Source: Calliopsis andreniformis (taxonomy: Eukaryota; Arthropoda; Insecta; Hymenoptera; Andrenidae). From it: a stretch of DNA of 64,000 bases. The position numbers and the translations under genes are program-made. Below, one piece after another: positions 13,141-26,769 of the stretch (its first letter is position 1; every line of letters starts with the position of its first letter). Where the stretch lies: positions 6,510,001 to 6,574,000 of the forward strand of contig NW_027480440.1 of the NCBI RefSeq assembly GCF_051401765.1, given 5' to 3'. The notes below the pieces were generated by a model that saw only the letters and a program-made list of their open reading frames with translations, ran no database searches and was not told where the DNA came from.

Positions 13141-14360
13141 AAACATGAATGCTCAACCCTCAGTCCTCGTCCTCAATCCACAACCCTCAATCCTCAATCC
13201 TCAATCTTCAATCCTCAATCCTCAATGCTCAATATTCAATCCTCAACCTTCAATCCTCAATACTCAATCTGCAATCCTCAATCCTGAATCCTCATTGTTC
13301 AGACCTCAGTCCTCAACAATCAGTTGTCAATCCTCAATCCTCAATAGAATATCATCAATTCACAGTTTTCAATACTCAATACTCAATCTGCAATCTTCAA
13401 ATCTCTATCCACAAACATCAATTCTCATCACACAACCCTCAACACTCAGTCCCCAATCCTCAATACTCAATCCTCAATACTCAATCGTCAGTCTTCAATC
13501 CTCAACGCTCAATCTTCAGTCCTCAATCCCCAACCCTCAATCCCCAATCCTCATTCTTCAATCCTCAATACCCAATCCTCAATCTTCAATCCTCAATCCT
13601 CAATCCTCAATTCTCAATCCTCAATCCTCAGTCCTGAGTCCTCAAACATCTATCCTCAACCCTCAGCCCTCATCCTCAACCCTCAAACCTCAATCCTCAA
13701 TCCTCAATCCTCAATCTTCTATCTTCAATCCTCAATACTCAATCTTCAATCCTCAATCCTCAGTCCTCAAACCTCAATTCTGAATCCTCAATTCTCAATC
13801 TTCTATCCTCAATCCTCAATTCTCAATCCTCAATACTCAATCCTCAATCCTCAATCCTCTGTCCTCAAACCACAATCCTGAATCCTCAATCCTGAATCCT
13901 CAATCGTCAGCCCTCAGTCCTCAACAATCAGTTGTCAATCCTCAATCCTTAATAGAATATCATCAATTCACAGCTTTCAATACTCAATACTCAATCTTCA
14001 ATCTTCAATCCTCAATCCTCAATCCTCAATCCTCAATCCGCAATCCTCAATCTTCAATCCTCAATACTCAATCTTCAATCCTCAATCCTCAATCCTGAAT
14101 TCCTCAATCCTCAATATTCAACACACAACCCTCAAAGTTCAATCCTCAATACACAACCATCAATCCTCAATTCTCAATACTCAGTCGTCAGCCTTCTATC
14201 CTCAACACTCAATCTTCAATCCTAAATCCTCAATCTTCAATTCTCAATCTTCGATCCACAATACTGAATCTTCAATCCTCAATCCTCAATCCTCAATCCT
14301 CAATTCTCAATCCTTAACCCTCAAACTTCAATCCTCAGTCCCCAATCCTAAATCTTCTAT
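13141..14360 (+). repeat. Satellite segment with two type C islands
   Basis: Holds a complete type C island (about 13312-13450, leader CAACAATCAGTTGTC then GAATATCATCAATTCACAG) and a truncated one (about 13918-13990) that stops after CAATACTCAATAC. These are the first islands after an 8 kb stretch without any. The remainder is ordinary variant heptamers. Confidence 0.7.
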
Positions 14361-15214
14361 CCTCAATCTTCAATCCTCAACACTCAATCTTCAATCCTCA
14401 ATCCTCAATCTTCAATCCTCAATACTCATTCTTCAATCCTCAATACCCAAGCCTCAAACTTCAATCCTCAATCCTCAATCCTCAATTCTCAATCATCAAT
14501 CCTCAGTCCACAGTCCTCAAACATCAATCCTCAACCCTCTGCCCTCATCCTCAATCCTCAATCGTCAATCCTCAATCCTCAATCCTCAATCTTCTATCTT
14601 CAATACTCAATACTCAATCTTCAATCCTCAATCCTCAGTCCTCAAACCTCAATTCTGAATCCTCAATCCTGAATCCTCAATCTTCAATCCTCAGACCTCA
14701 TCCATCAATGCTCAATTCTCAATACTCAACAGAATATCCTGAATTCTCAGTTTTCAATACTCAACCCCAATCTTCAATTTTCAAATCTCAATCCACAAAC
14801 ATCAATTCTCGTCACTCAACCCTCAACACTCAGTCCTCAATCTTCAATCCTCAATCCTCAATCCTCAATCGTCAATCCTCAATCCCCAATCCTCAATCTT
14901 CAATCTTCAATCCTCAAAACTCAATCTTCAATCTTCAATCCTCAATACTCAATCCTCAATCCCCAAACCTCAATCCTCAACCGTCAGTCCTCGTCCTCAA
15001 TCCTCAGCACTCAATCCTCAATCTTCAATCTTCAATCATCAATACTCAATCTTCAATCCTCAATCCTCAATCTTTAATCCTGAATCCTCAATCCTCAATA
15101 CTCAATCCTCAATCCTCAATCTTCAATCCTCAATCCTCAATCCTCAATCCTCAATCCTCAATCATCAGTCCTCAACACTCAATCTTCAATCCTCAATCCT
15201 CAATCTTCAATCCT
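14361..15214 (+). repeat. 854 bp segment repeated at 15908-16761 and partly at 20253-20766
   Basis: Offset to the second copy is 1,547 (221 x 7), to the third 5,668 (third copy covers 14585-15098 only). It contains a type A island at about 14721-14840 (AACAGAATATCCTGAATTC, then AATCCACAAACATC). The copies share the single-base peculiarities CATCCATCAATGC and CATCAATTCTCGTC. Confidence 0.8.
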
Positions 15215-15348
15215 CAACCCTCAATCCTCATCCTCAATCATCAATCCTCAATCTCCAATCCTCAATACTCAATCCTCAATCCTCAATCCTGAACCCTCAA
15301 TCCTCAATTCTCAACCATCAATACTCAATTCTCAATACTCAATAGATT

Positions 15349-15366
15349 ATCCTGAATTCTCAGGAT
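15349..15366. repeat. 7-bp inverted repeat in a type D island
   Basis: ATCCTGA, loop ATTC, TCAGGAT: a perfect 7-bp dyad in an array that otherwise has almost no G on this strand and so little self-complementarity. The loop junction includes GAATTC. Confidence 0.8.
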
Positions 15367-15907
15367 TCAATACTCAAAAATCAATCCTCAACCCTCAGCC
15401 CTCATTCTGAATCCTCAATCCTCAATCCTCAATCCTCAATCCTCAATTTTCAATCCTCAATCCTCAACCCTCAGTCCTCATCCTCAATTCTCAATTCTCA
15501 ATCCTCAATCCTCAATCCTCAATCCTCAATCTTCAATCCTCAATAATCAATCTCCAATCCTAGATCCCCAATCCCCAATCCTCAATCCTTAATCCGCAAT
15601 CCCCAATCATCAATACTCAATCCTCAATCTTCAATCCTCAATACTCAATCACCAATCTCCAATCCTCAATCCTCAATTCTCAATCCTCAGTCCTCAATCC
15701 TCAATCCTAAATCCCCAAACCTCAATCCTCAACCGTCAGTCCTCGTCCTCAATCCTCAAAACTCAATCCTCAATCCTCAATCTTCAATCATCAATACTCA
15801 ATCTTCAATCCTCAATCCTCAATCTTTAATCCTCAATCCTCAATCCTCAATCCTCAATCCTCAATCCTCAATCTTCAATCCTCAATCCTCAATCCTCAAT
15901 CCTCAAT

Positions 15908-16761
15908 CCTCAATCTTCAATCCTCAACACTCAATCTTCAATCCTCAATCCTCAATCTTCAATCCTCAATACTCATTCTTCAATCCTCAATACCCAAGCC
16001 TCAAACTTCAATCCTCAATCCTCAATCCTCAATTCTCAATCATCAATCCTCAGTCCACAGTCCTCAAACATCAATCCTCAACCCTCTGCCCTCATCCTCA
16101 ATCCTCAATCGTCAATCCTCAATCCTCAATCCTCAATCTTCTATCTTCAATACTCAATACTCAATCTTCAATCCTCAATCCTCAGTCCTCAAACCTCAAT
16201 TCTGAATCCTCAATCCTGAATCCTCAATCTTCAATCCTCAGACCTCATCCATCAATGCTCAATTCTCAATACTCAACAGAATATCCTGAATTCTCAGTTT
16301 TCAATACTCAACCCCAATCTTCAATTTTCAAATCTCAATCCACAAACATCAATTCTCGTCACTCAACCCTCAACACTCAGTCCTCAATCTTCAATCCTCA
16401 ATCCTCAATCCTCAATCGTCAATCCTCAATCCCCAATCCTCAATCTTCAATCTTCAATCCTCAAAACTCAATCTTCAATCTTCAATCCTCAATACTCAAT
16501 CCTCAATCCCCAAACCTCAATCCTCAACCGTCAGTCCTCGTCCTCAATCCTCAGCACTCAATCCTCAATCTTCAATCTTCAATCATCAATACTCAATCTT
16601 CAATCCTCAATCCTCAATCTTTAATCCTGAATCCTCAATCCTCAATACTCAATCCTCAATCCTCAATCTTCAATCCTCAATCCTCAATCCTCAATCCTCA
16701 ATCCTCAATCATCAGTCCTCAACACTCAATCTTCAATCCTCAATCCTCAATCTTCAATCCT
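15908..16761 (+). repeat. Second copy of the 854 bp segment
   Basis: Offset 1,547 from 14361-15214. It diverges at the right where this copy reads CAATACTCATTC and the first reads CAACCCTCAATCC. It lies wholly inside the 4.05 kb duplicated block, so it is present again near 23422-24275. Confidence 0.8.
16263..16385 (+). repeat. Representative type A island
   Basis: GAATATCCTGAATTCTCAG, GTTTTCAATACTC, then AATCCACAAACATC, TCATCAC-type unit and CAACACTCAG. It is made of 7-base units in register. Other examples start near 14726, 17073, 17344, 18185, 20400, 23782, 24587, 24858, 25703, 27870, 28419, 28690, 29041, 33487, 33808, 36405, 36726, 38989, 42012, 53125, 62093 and 63406; 19763 is truncated. 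It usually follows a leader with CAATATTCAACACACAAC. Confidence 0.78.
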
Positions 16762-18769
16762 CAATACTCATTCTTCAATCCTCAATACCCAAACCTCAAA
16801 CTTCAACCCTCAATCCTCAATCCTCTACTCTCAATCCTCAATCCTCAGTCCTCAGTCCTCAAACATCAATCCTCAACCCTCAGCCCTCATCCTCAGTCCT
16901 CAATCGTCAATCCTCAATCCTCAATACTCAATCTTCTATCTTCAATCCTCAATACTCAATCTTCAATCCTCAATCCCCAATCCTGAATTCCTCAATCCTC
17001 AATATTCAACACACAACACTCAACCTTCAATCCTCAATACTCAACCATCAATACACAATTCTCAATACTCAATAGAATATCCTGAATTCTCAGTTTTCAG
17101 TACTCAATCCTAAATCTTCAACCTTCAAGTCTTCATCCACAAACATCAATTCGCATCACTCAACCCTAAACACTCAGTCCTCAATCTTCAATCCTCAATC
17201 CTCAATACTCAATCCTCAGTCCTCAGTCCTGAATCTTCAATACTCGATCCTCAATCCTAAAATCCTCAATCCTCAATATTCAACACACTACCCTCAACCA
17301 TCAATCCTCAATACTCAACCATCAATGCTCAATTCTCAATACTCAATAGAATATCCTGAATTCTCAGTTTTCAATACTCAATCCTCAATCTTCAATCTTC
17401 AAGTCTCCATCCACAAACACCTATTCTCATCACTCAACCCTCAACACTCAGTGCTCAATCTTCAATCCACAATCCTCAACCCTCAATCTTCAATCCTCAA
17501 AACACAATCTTCAATCCTCAATCCTCAATCCTCAATCCTCAATCCTCAATCCTCAGTCATCAATACTCAATCTTCGATACTCAATCCCCAATCCACAACC
17601 TCAATCCTCAACCCTCAATCCTCATTCCTCAAACCTCAAACCTCAATCCTCAACCCTCAGTCCGCATCCTCCATCCTCAATCCTCAATCCTCAATCCTCA
17701 ATCTTCAATCCTCAATCCTCAATACTCAATCTTCAATACTCAATACTCAATCTTCAATCCTCAATCCTCAATCCTCAATCCTTAACACTCAATCCTCAAC
17801 CCTCAGTCATCAATCCTCAATTCTCAATACTCAATCGTCAGTCTTCAATCCTCAACACTCAATCTTCAATCCTCAATCCTCAATCTTCAATCCTCAATAC
17901 TCAATCTTCAATCTTCAATCCTCAATCCTCAATCCTCAATTCTCAGTCCTCAATACTCAGTCGTCAGTCCTCAAACATCAATCCTCAACCTTCAGCCCTC
18001 ATCCTCAATCCTCAATCCACAATCGTCAATCCTCAATCCTCAATACTCAATCTTCTATCTTCAATCCTCAATACTCAATCTTCAATCCTCAATTCTCAGT
18101 CCTCAAACCTCAATTCTGAATCCTCAATCCTGAATCCTCAATCTTCAATCCTCAGACCTCATCCATCAATGCTCAATTCTCAATACTCAACAGAATATCC
18201 TGAGTTCTCAGTTTTCAATACTCAACCCCAATCTTCAATTTTCAAATCTCAATCCACAAACATCAATTCTCGTCACTCAACCCTCAACACTCAGTCCTCA
18301 ATCTTCAATCCTCAATCCTCAATCCTCAATCGTCAATCCTCAATCCCCAATACTCAATCCTCAATCTTCAATCCTCAAAACTCAATCTTCAATCTTCAAT
18401 CCTCAATACTCAATCCTCAATCCTCAATCCTCAATCCGCAATCCTCAACCTTCAATCCTCAATACTCAATCTTCAATCCTCAATCCTCAATCCTGAAATC
18501 CTCAATCCTCAATATTCAACACACAACCCTCAAACTTCAATCCTCAATACTCAACCATCAATCCTCAATTCTCAATACTCAATCGTCAGCCTTCAAACCT
18601 CAACACTCAATCTTCAATCCTCAAACCTCAATCTTCAATTCTCAATCTTCGATCCTCAATACTGAATCTTCAATCTTCAATCCTCAATCCTCAATCCTCA
18701 ATCCTCAATCCTTAATCCTCAATCTTCAATCCTCAGTCCCCAATCCTCAATCTACAATCCTCAACCCTC

Positions 18770-19793
18770 AATCCTCAATCCTCAATTTTCAGTCCCCAAT
18801 CCTCAACCCTCAGTCCTCATCCTCAATTCTCAATTCTCAATCCTCAATCATCAATCCTCAATCTTCGATCCTCAATAATCTATCTGCAATCCTAGATCCC
18901 CAATCCCCAATCCTCAATCCTTAATCCTCAATCTTCAATTCTCATTCCCCAGTCCTCAATCTTAAATCCTCAATGCTCAATCCTATGTCCTCAAACCGCA
19001 GTCCTGAGTCCTCAATCCTGAATCCTCAATCTTCAGCCCTCAGTCCTCAACAATCAGTTGTCAATCCTCAATCCTCAATAGAATATCCTCAATTCACAGT
19101 TTTCAATACTTAATACTCAATTTAGAATCTTCAAATCTCTATCCACAAACATCAATTCCCATAACTCAACCCTCAACACTAAGTCCTCAAAGTTCAATCC
19201 TCAATCCTCAATTCCCAACCTTCAATCCTCAATACTGAATCTTCAATCCTCAATCCTCAATCCTCAATCCTCAATCCTCAATCCTCAATCCTCAATCTTC
19301 AATCCTCAGTCCTCAATCATCAATTTTCAATCCTTAATCCTCAATCCTCAATCCTCGATTCTCAATCCTCAATCCTCAATCCTCAACCCTCACTCATCAA
19401 TCCTCAATCCTCAATCCTCAATCCTCATTCTTCAATCCTCATTCCTCAATCCTCAATCTGCAATCCTCAGTACTCAATCCTCAATCCTCAATCGTCAATC
19501 CTCAAACTCCAATCCTCTATCATCATTACTCAATCCTCAATCCTCAATCGCCAATCCTCAATCCTCAATCTTCAATCCTCAGTACTCAATCTTCAATCTT
19601 CAATCCTCAATCCTCAATCCTCAATCCTCAATCCGCAATCCTCAATACTCAAACTCAATCCTCAATCCTCAGTCCTCAAACCTCAATTCTGAATCCTCAA
19701 TCCTGAATCCTCAATCTTTAATCCTCAGACCTCAACCATCAATGCTCAATTCTCAATACTCAACAGAACATCCTGAATTCTCAGTTTTCAATA
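18770..19793 (+). repeat. 1.0 kb segment repeated at 26877-27900
   Basis: Offset 8,107. Shared peculiarities include CCTATGTCC, TACTCAATTTAGAATC and CCCATAACTC. About 485 bases of it (18770-19255) also lie in the 4.05 kb duplication, so that part exists three times in the window. Confidence 0.82.
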
Positions 19794-22715
19794 CTCAACC
19801 CCAATCTTCAATCTTCAATCCTCAATCCTCAATCCTCAATCGTCAATCCTCAATCCCCAATGCTCAATCTTCAATCCTCAATCCTCAATTCGCAATCCTC
19901 AATCTTCAATCCTCAATACTCAATCCTCAATCCTCAATCCTGAACCCTCAATCCTGAACCCTCAATCCTCAATCCTCGATCCCCAATCAACAATCCTCAA
20001 TCTTCAATACTCAATCCTCTATCCTCAATCCTCAATCCTCAATTCTCAACCATCAATACTCAATTCTCAATGCTCAATAGATTATCCTGAATTCTCAGGA
20101 TTCAATACTCAAAAATCAATCCTCAACCCTCAGCCCTCATTCTGAATCCTCAATCCTCAATCCTCAATCATCAATCCTCAATTTTCAATCCTCAATCCTC
20201 AACCCTCAGTCCTCATCCTCAATTCTCAATTCTCAATCCTCAATCCTCAATCCTCAATCTTCTATATTCAATCCTCAATACTCAATCTTCAATCCTCAAT
20301 CCTCAGTCCTCAAACCTCAATTCTGAATCCTCAATCCTGAATCCTCAATCTTCAATCCTCAGACCTCATCCATCAATGCTCAATTCTCAATACTCAACAG
20401 AATATCCTGAATTCTCAGTTTTCAATACTCAACACCAATCTTCAATTTTCAAATCTCAATCCACAAACATCAGTTCTCGTCACTCAACCCTCAACACTCA
20501 GTCCTCAATCTTCAATCCTCAATCCTCAATCCTCAATCGTCAATCCTCAATCCCCAATCCTCAATCTTCAATCTTCAATCCTCAAAACTCAATCTTCAAT
20601 CTTCAATCCTCAATACTCAATCCTCAATCCCCAAACCTCAATCCTCAACCGTCAGTCCTCGTCCTCAATCCTCAACACTCAATCCTCAATCTTCAATCTT
20701 CAATCATCAATACTCAATCTTCAATCCTCAATCCTCAATCTTTAATCCTGAATCCTCAATCCTCAATCCTCAATCCTCAATCCTCAATATTCAATCCTCA
20801 ATCCTCAATCCTCAGTCCTCAATCCTCAACCCTCAATCCTCAATCCTCAATCCTCAATCCTCAATCTTCAATCCTCAATACTCAATCTGCAATACTCAAT
20901 CCTCAATCCTCAACCCTCATTCTTCAATCTTCAATACCCAATCCTCAATCTTCAATTCTCAATACTCAATCCTTAATCCTCAATCCTCAATCCTCAATCC
21001 TCAGACCTCAAACATCAATATTCAACCCTCAGTCCTCGTCCTCAATCCACAACACTCAACCCTCAATCCTCGATCTTCAATCATCAATATTCAATCTTCA
21101 ATCCTCAATCCTCAATCCTCAATCCTCAATCCTCAATCCTCAATCTTCAATCCTCAATCCTGAATTCTCAATCCTCAATCCTCAATCTTCAATCCTCAAC
21201 ACTCAATCTTCAATCCTCAATCCTCAATCTTCAATCCTCAATACTCAATCTTCAATCCTCAATCCTTAATACTCAACCCTCAATCCTCATTCTTCAATCC
21301 TCAATACCCAATCCTCAATCTTCAATCCTCAATCCTCAATTCGCAATCCTCAATCCTCAGTCCTCAGTCCTCAAGCATCAATACTCAACCCTCAGTCCTC
21401 GTCCTCAATCCACAACCCTCAATCCTCAATCCTCAATCTTCAATCCTCAATCCTCAATGCTCAATATTCAATCCTCAATCTTCAATCCTCAATACTCAAT
21501 CTGCAATCCTCAATCCTGAATCCTCATTGTTCAGCCCTCAGACCTCAACAATCAGTTGTCAATCCTCAATCCTCAATAGAGTATCATCAATTCACAGTTT
21601 TCAATACTTAATACTCAATCTGCAATCTTCAAATCTCTATCCACAGACATCAATTCCCATCACTCAACCCTCAACACTCAGCCCTCAGTGTTCAATCCTC
21701 AATCCTCAATTCTCCACCTTCAGTGTTCAATACTGAATCTTCAATCCTCAGTCCTCAATCCTCAATACTCAATCCTCAATCCTTAATCCTCAATCATCAA
21801 TCTTCATTCCTCAATATTCAATCTTCAATTCTCAATCCTCAATCCTCAATCCTCAATCCTCAATCCTCAATCCTCAATATTCAACACTCAACCCTCAACC
21901 ATCAATTCTCAATACTCAACCGTCTATCCTCAATTCTCAATACTCAATAGAATATCCTGAATTCTCATGGTTCAATACTCAATCCACAATATTCAATAAT
22001 CAAATCTAAATCCTCAAACATCAATTCTCAACACTCAATCCTCAACACTCAGTCCTCAATCTTCAATCCTCAATCATCAATCCTCAATCTTCAATCCTCA
22101 ATACACAATCTTCAATCCTCAATCCTCAATTCTCAGTCCTCAATACAACAATCCTCAATCCTCAATACTCAATCTTCAATCCTCAATACTCAATCTCCAA
22201 TCCTCAACCCCCATCCTGAATTCCTCAATCCTCAATATTCAACACACAACCCTCAAAGTTCAATCCTCAATACACAACCATCAATCCTCAATTCTCAATA
22301 CTCAGTCGTCAGCCTTCAATCCTCAACACTCAATCTTCACTCCTAAATACTCAATCTTCAATTCTCAATCTTCTATCCTCAATACTGAATCTTCAATCCT
22401 CAATCCTCAATCCTCAATCCTCAATTCTCAATCCTTAACCCTCAACCTTCAATCCTCAGTACCCAATCCTAAATCTTCAATCCTCAACCCTCAATCCTCA
22501 TCCTCAATCATCAATCCTCAATCTCCAATCCTCAATACTCAATCCTCAATCCTCAACCCTGAACCCTCAATCCTCAATCCTCAATCCCCAATCAACAATC
22601 CTCAGTCTTCAATACTCAATCCTCTATCCTCAATCCTCAATCCTCAATTCTCAACCATCAATACTCAATTCTCAATCCTTAACCCTCAACCTTCAATCCT
22701 CAGTCCCTAATCCTA
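19794..22715 (+). repeat. Mosaic satellite segment with islands of types A, B, C and D
   Basis: Contains type D at 20073-20120, type A at 20388-20505 inside the third copy of the 14.6 kb segment, type C at about 21545-21690 (GAGTATCATC variant) and type B at about 21940-22010. Near its end a stretch of about 140 bases is repeated at an offset of 244 (CAGTACCCAATCC at 22457, CAGTCCCTAATCC at 22701). No non-repeat sequence is visible. Confidence 0.7.
20084..20101. repeat. 7-bp inverted repeat in a type D island
   Basis: Same dyad as at 15349, in a separate, less related copy of the island. Confidence 0.8.
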
Positions 22716-25700
22716 AATCTTCAATCCTCAACCCTCAATCCTCATCCTCAATCATCAATCCTCAATCTCCAATCCTCAATACTCAATCCTCAATCCTCAA
22801 TCCTGAACCCTCAATCCTCAATTCTCAACCATCAATACTCAATTCTCAATACTCAATAGATTATCCTGAATTCTCAGGATTCAATACTCAAAAATCAATC
22901 CTCAACCCTCAGCCCTCATTCTGAATCCTCAATCCTCAATCCTCAATCCTCAATCCTCAATTTTCAATCCTCAATCCTCAACCCTCAGTCCTCATCCTCA
23001 ATTCTCAATTCTCAATCCTCAATCCTCAATCCTCAATCCTCAATCTTCAATCCTCAATAATCAATCTCCAATCCTAGATCCCCAATCCCCAATCCTCAAT
23101 CCTTAATCCGCAATCCCCAATCATCAATACTCAATCCTCAATCTTCAATCCTCAATACTCAATCACCAATCTCCAATCCTCAATCCTCAATTCTCAATCC
23201 TCAGTCCTCAATCCTCAATCCTAAATCCCCAAACCTCAATCCTCAACCGTCAGTCCTCGTCCTCAATCCTCAACACTCAATCCTCAATCCTCAATCTTCA
23301 ATCATCAATACTCAATCTTCAATCCTCAATCCTCAATCTTTAATCCTCAATCCTCAATCCTCAATCCTCAATCCTCAATCCTCAATCTTCAATCCTCAAT
23401 CCTCAATCCTCAATCCTCAATCCTCAATCTTCAATCCTCAACACTCAATCTTCAATCCTCAATCCTCAATCTTCAATCCTCAATACTCATTCTTCAATCC
23501 TCAATACCCAAGCCTCAAACTTCAATCCTCAATCCTCAATCCTCAATTCTCAATCATCAATCCTCAGTCCACAGTCCTCAAACATCAATCCTCAACCCTC
23601 TGCCCTCATCCTCAATCCTCAATCGTCAATCCTCAATCCTCAATCCTCAATCTTCTATTATCAATACTCAATACTCAATCTTCAATCCTCAATCCTCAGT
23701 CCTCAAACCTCAATTCTGAATCCTCAATCCTGTATCCTCAATCTTCAATCCTCAGACCTCATCCATCAATGCTCAATTCTCAATACTCAACAGAATATCC
23801 TGAATTCTCAGTTTTCAATACTCAACCCCAATCTTCAATTTTCAAATCTCAATCCACAAACATCAATTCTCGTCACTCAACCCTCAACACTCAGTCCTCA
23901 ATCTTCAATCCTCAATCCTCAATCCTCAATCGTCAATCCTCAATCCCCAATCCTCAATCTTCAATCTTCAATCCTCAAAACTCAATCTTCAATCTTCAAT
24001 CCTCAATACTCAATCCTCAATCCCCAAACCTCAATCCTCAACCGTCAGTCCTCGTCCTCAATCCTCAGCACTCAATCCTCAATCTTCAATCTTCAATCAT
24101 CAATACTCAATCTTCAATCCTCAATCCTCAATCTTTAATCCTGAATCCTCAATCCTCAATACTCAATCCTCAATCCTCAATCTTCAATCCTCAATCCTCA
24201 ATCCTCAATCCTCAATCCTCAATCATCAGTCCTCAACACTCAATCTTCAATCCTCAATCCTCAATCTTCAATCCTCAATACTCATTCTTCAATCCTCAAT
24301 ACCCAAACCTCAAACTTCAACCCTCAATCCTCAATCCTCTACTCTCAATCCTCAATCCTCAGTCCTCAGTCCTCAAACATCAATCCTCAACCCTCAGCCC
24401 TCATCCTCAGTCCTCAATCGTCAATCCTCAATCCTCAATCCTCAATCTTCTATCTTCAATCCTCAATACTCAATCTTCAATCCTCAATCCCCAATCCTGA
24501 ATTCCTCAATCCTCAATATTCAACACACAACACTCAACCTTCAATCCTCAATACTCAACCATCAATACACAATTCTCAATACTCAATAGAATATCCTGAA
24601 TTCTCAGTTTTCAGTACTCAATCCTAAATCTTCAACCTTCAAGTCTTCATCCACAAACATCAATTCGCATCACTCAACCCTAAACACTCAGTCCTCAATC
24701 TTCAATCCTCAATCCTCAATACTCAATCCTCAGTCCTCAGTCCTGAATCTTCAATACTCGATCCTCAATCCTAAAATCCTCAATCCTCAATATTCAACAC
24801 ACTACCCTCAACCATCAATCCTCAATACTCAACCATCAATGCTCAATTCTCAATACTCAATAGAATATCCTGAATTCTCAGTTTTCAATACTCAATCCTC
24901 AATCTTCAATCTTCAAGTCTCCATCCACAAACACCTATTCTCATCACTCAACCCTCAACACTCAGTGCTCAATCTTCAATCCACAATCCTCAACCCTCAA
25001 TCTTCAATCCTCAAAACACAATCTTCAATCCTTAATCCTCAATCCTCAATCCTCAATCCTCAATCCTCAGTCATCAATACTCAATCTTCGATACTCAATC
25101 CCCAATCCACAACCTCAATCCTCAACCCTCAATCCTCATTCCTCAAACCTCAAACCTCAATCCTCAACCCTCAGTCCGCATCCTCCATCCTCAATCCTCA
25201 ATCCTCAATCCTCAATCTTCAATCCTCAATCCTCAATACTCAATCTTCAATACTCAATACTCAATCTTCAATCCTCAATCCTCAATCCTCAATCCTTAAC
25301 ACTCAATCCTCAACCCTCAGTCATCAATCCTCAATTCTCAATACTCAATCGTCAGTCTTCAATCCTCAACACTCAATCTTCAATCCTCAATCCTCAATCT
25401 TCAATCCTCAATACTCAATCTTCAATCTTCAATCCTCAATCCTCAATCCTCAATTCTCAGTCCTCAATACTCAGTCGTCAGTCCTCAAACATCAATCCTC
25501 AACCTTCAGCCCTCATCCTCAATCCTCAATCCACAATCGTCAATCCTCAATCCTCAATACTCAATCTTCTATCTTCAATCCTCAATACTCAATCTTCAAT
25601 CCTCAATTCTCAGTCCTCAAACCTCAATTCTGAATCCTCAATCCTGAATCCTCAATCTTCAATCCTCAGACCTCATCCATCAATGCTCAATTCTCAATAC

Positions 25701-26769
25701 TCAACAGAATATCCTGAGTTCTCAGTTTTCAATACTCAACCCCAATCTTCAATTTTCAAATCTCAATCCACAAACATCAATTCTCGTCACTCAACCCTCA
25801 ACACTCAGTCCTCAATCTTCAATCCTCAATCCTCAATCCTCAATCGTCAATCCTCAATCCCCAATACTCAATCCTCAATCTTCAATCCTCAAAACTCAAT
25901 CTTCAATCTTCAATCCTCAATACTCAATCCTCAATCCTCAATCCTCAATCCGCAATCCTCAACCTTCAATCCTCAATACTCAATCTTCAATCCTCAATCC
26001 TCAATCCTGAAATCCTCAATCCTCAATATTCAACACACAACCCTCAAACTTCAATCCTCAATACTCAACCATCAATCCTCAATTCTCAATACTCAATCGT
26101 CAGCCTTCAAACCTCAACACTCAATCTTCAATCCTCAAACCTCAATCTTCAATTCTCAATCTTCGATCCTCAATACTGAATCTTCAATCTTCAATCCTCA
26201 ATCCTCAATCCTCAATCCTCAATCCTTAATCCTCAATCTTCAATCCTCAGTCCCCAATCCTCAATCTACAATCCTCAACCCTCAATCCTCAATCCTCAAT
26301 TTTCAGTCCCCAATCCTCAACCCTCAGTCCTCATCCTCAATTCTCAATTCTCAATCCTCAATCATCAATCCTCAATCTTCGATCCTCAATAATCTATCTG
26401 CAATCCTAGATCCCCAATCCCCAATCCTCAATCCTTAATCCTCAATCTTCAATTCTCATTCCCCAGTCCTCAATCTTAAATCCTCAATGCTCAATCCTAT
26501 GTCCTCAAACCGCAGTCCTGAGTCCTCAATCCTGAATCCTCAATCTTCAGCCCTCAGTCCTCAACAATAAGTTATCAATCCTCAATCCTCAATAGAATAT
26601 CCTCAATTCACAGTTTTCAATACTTAATACTCAATCTGGAATCTTCAAATCTCTATCCACAAACATCAATTCCCATCACTCAACCCTCAACACTGAGCCC
26701 TCAAAGTTCAATCCTCAATCCTCAATTCCCAACCTTCAATCCTCAATACTGAATCTTCAATCCTCAATA
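22716..26769 (+). repeat. Second copy of the 4.05 kb segment
   Basis: Copy of 15202-19255. Differences I noticed include CTGTATCC near 23730, CTTAATCC near 25030 and AATAAGTTATC near 26566, all substitutions. It is followed by a type D island, then directly by a further copy of 18770-19793, so the right end of this block is repeated locally. Confidence 0.88.
22863..22880. repeat. 7-bp inverted repeat in a type D island
   Basis: Exact counterpart of 15349-15366 in the 7,514-offset copy. Confidence 0.8.

Larger units (their letters stand above)
15202..19255 (+). repeat. 4.05 kb segment duplicated at 22716-26769
   Basis: Constant offset of 7,514 with no net length change across about 4,054 bases. 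It carries four type A islands (near 16268, 17073, 17344, 18185), one type C (19078) and one type D (15341). A few substitutions separate the copies, for example CAGTTGTC at 19054 against AAGTTATC in the copy. On the right the copies diverge just after ATACTGAATCTTC. Confidence 0.88.

Noticed and set aside
13306..13345. ACAA-TCAG-TTGT in the type C leader as a hairpin
   Set aside because: Only a 4-bp stem with a 4-base loop; several copies mutate one arm only (CAATCATTTGTC, AATAAGTTATC), so there is no support for a conserved structure.
14708..15292. Open frames containing a TEYPEFSVFNTQ-like segment, at first suggestive of a real domain
   Set aside because: The segment is the translation of a type A island read in one frame. 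Islands also occur with the frame closed or shifted, and they keep a 7-base rather than 3-base register.
15201..26769. Transposon or insertion sequence as the cause of block duplications
   Set aside because: No terminal inverted repeats, target duplications, transposase or reverse transcriptase frames are visible at the block edges; the edges fall inside ordinary heptamers.
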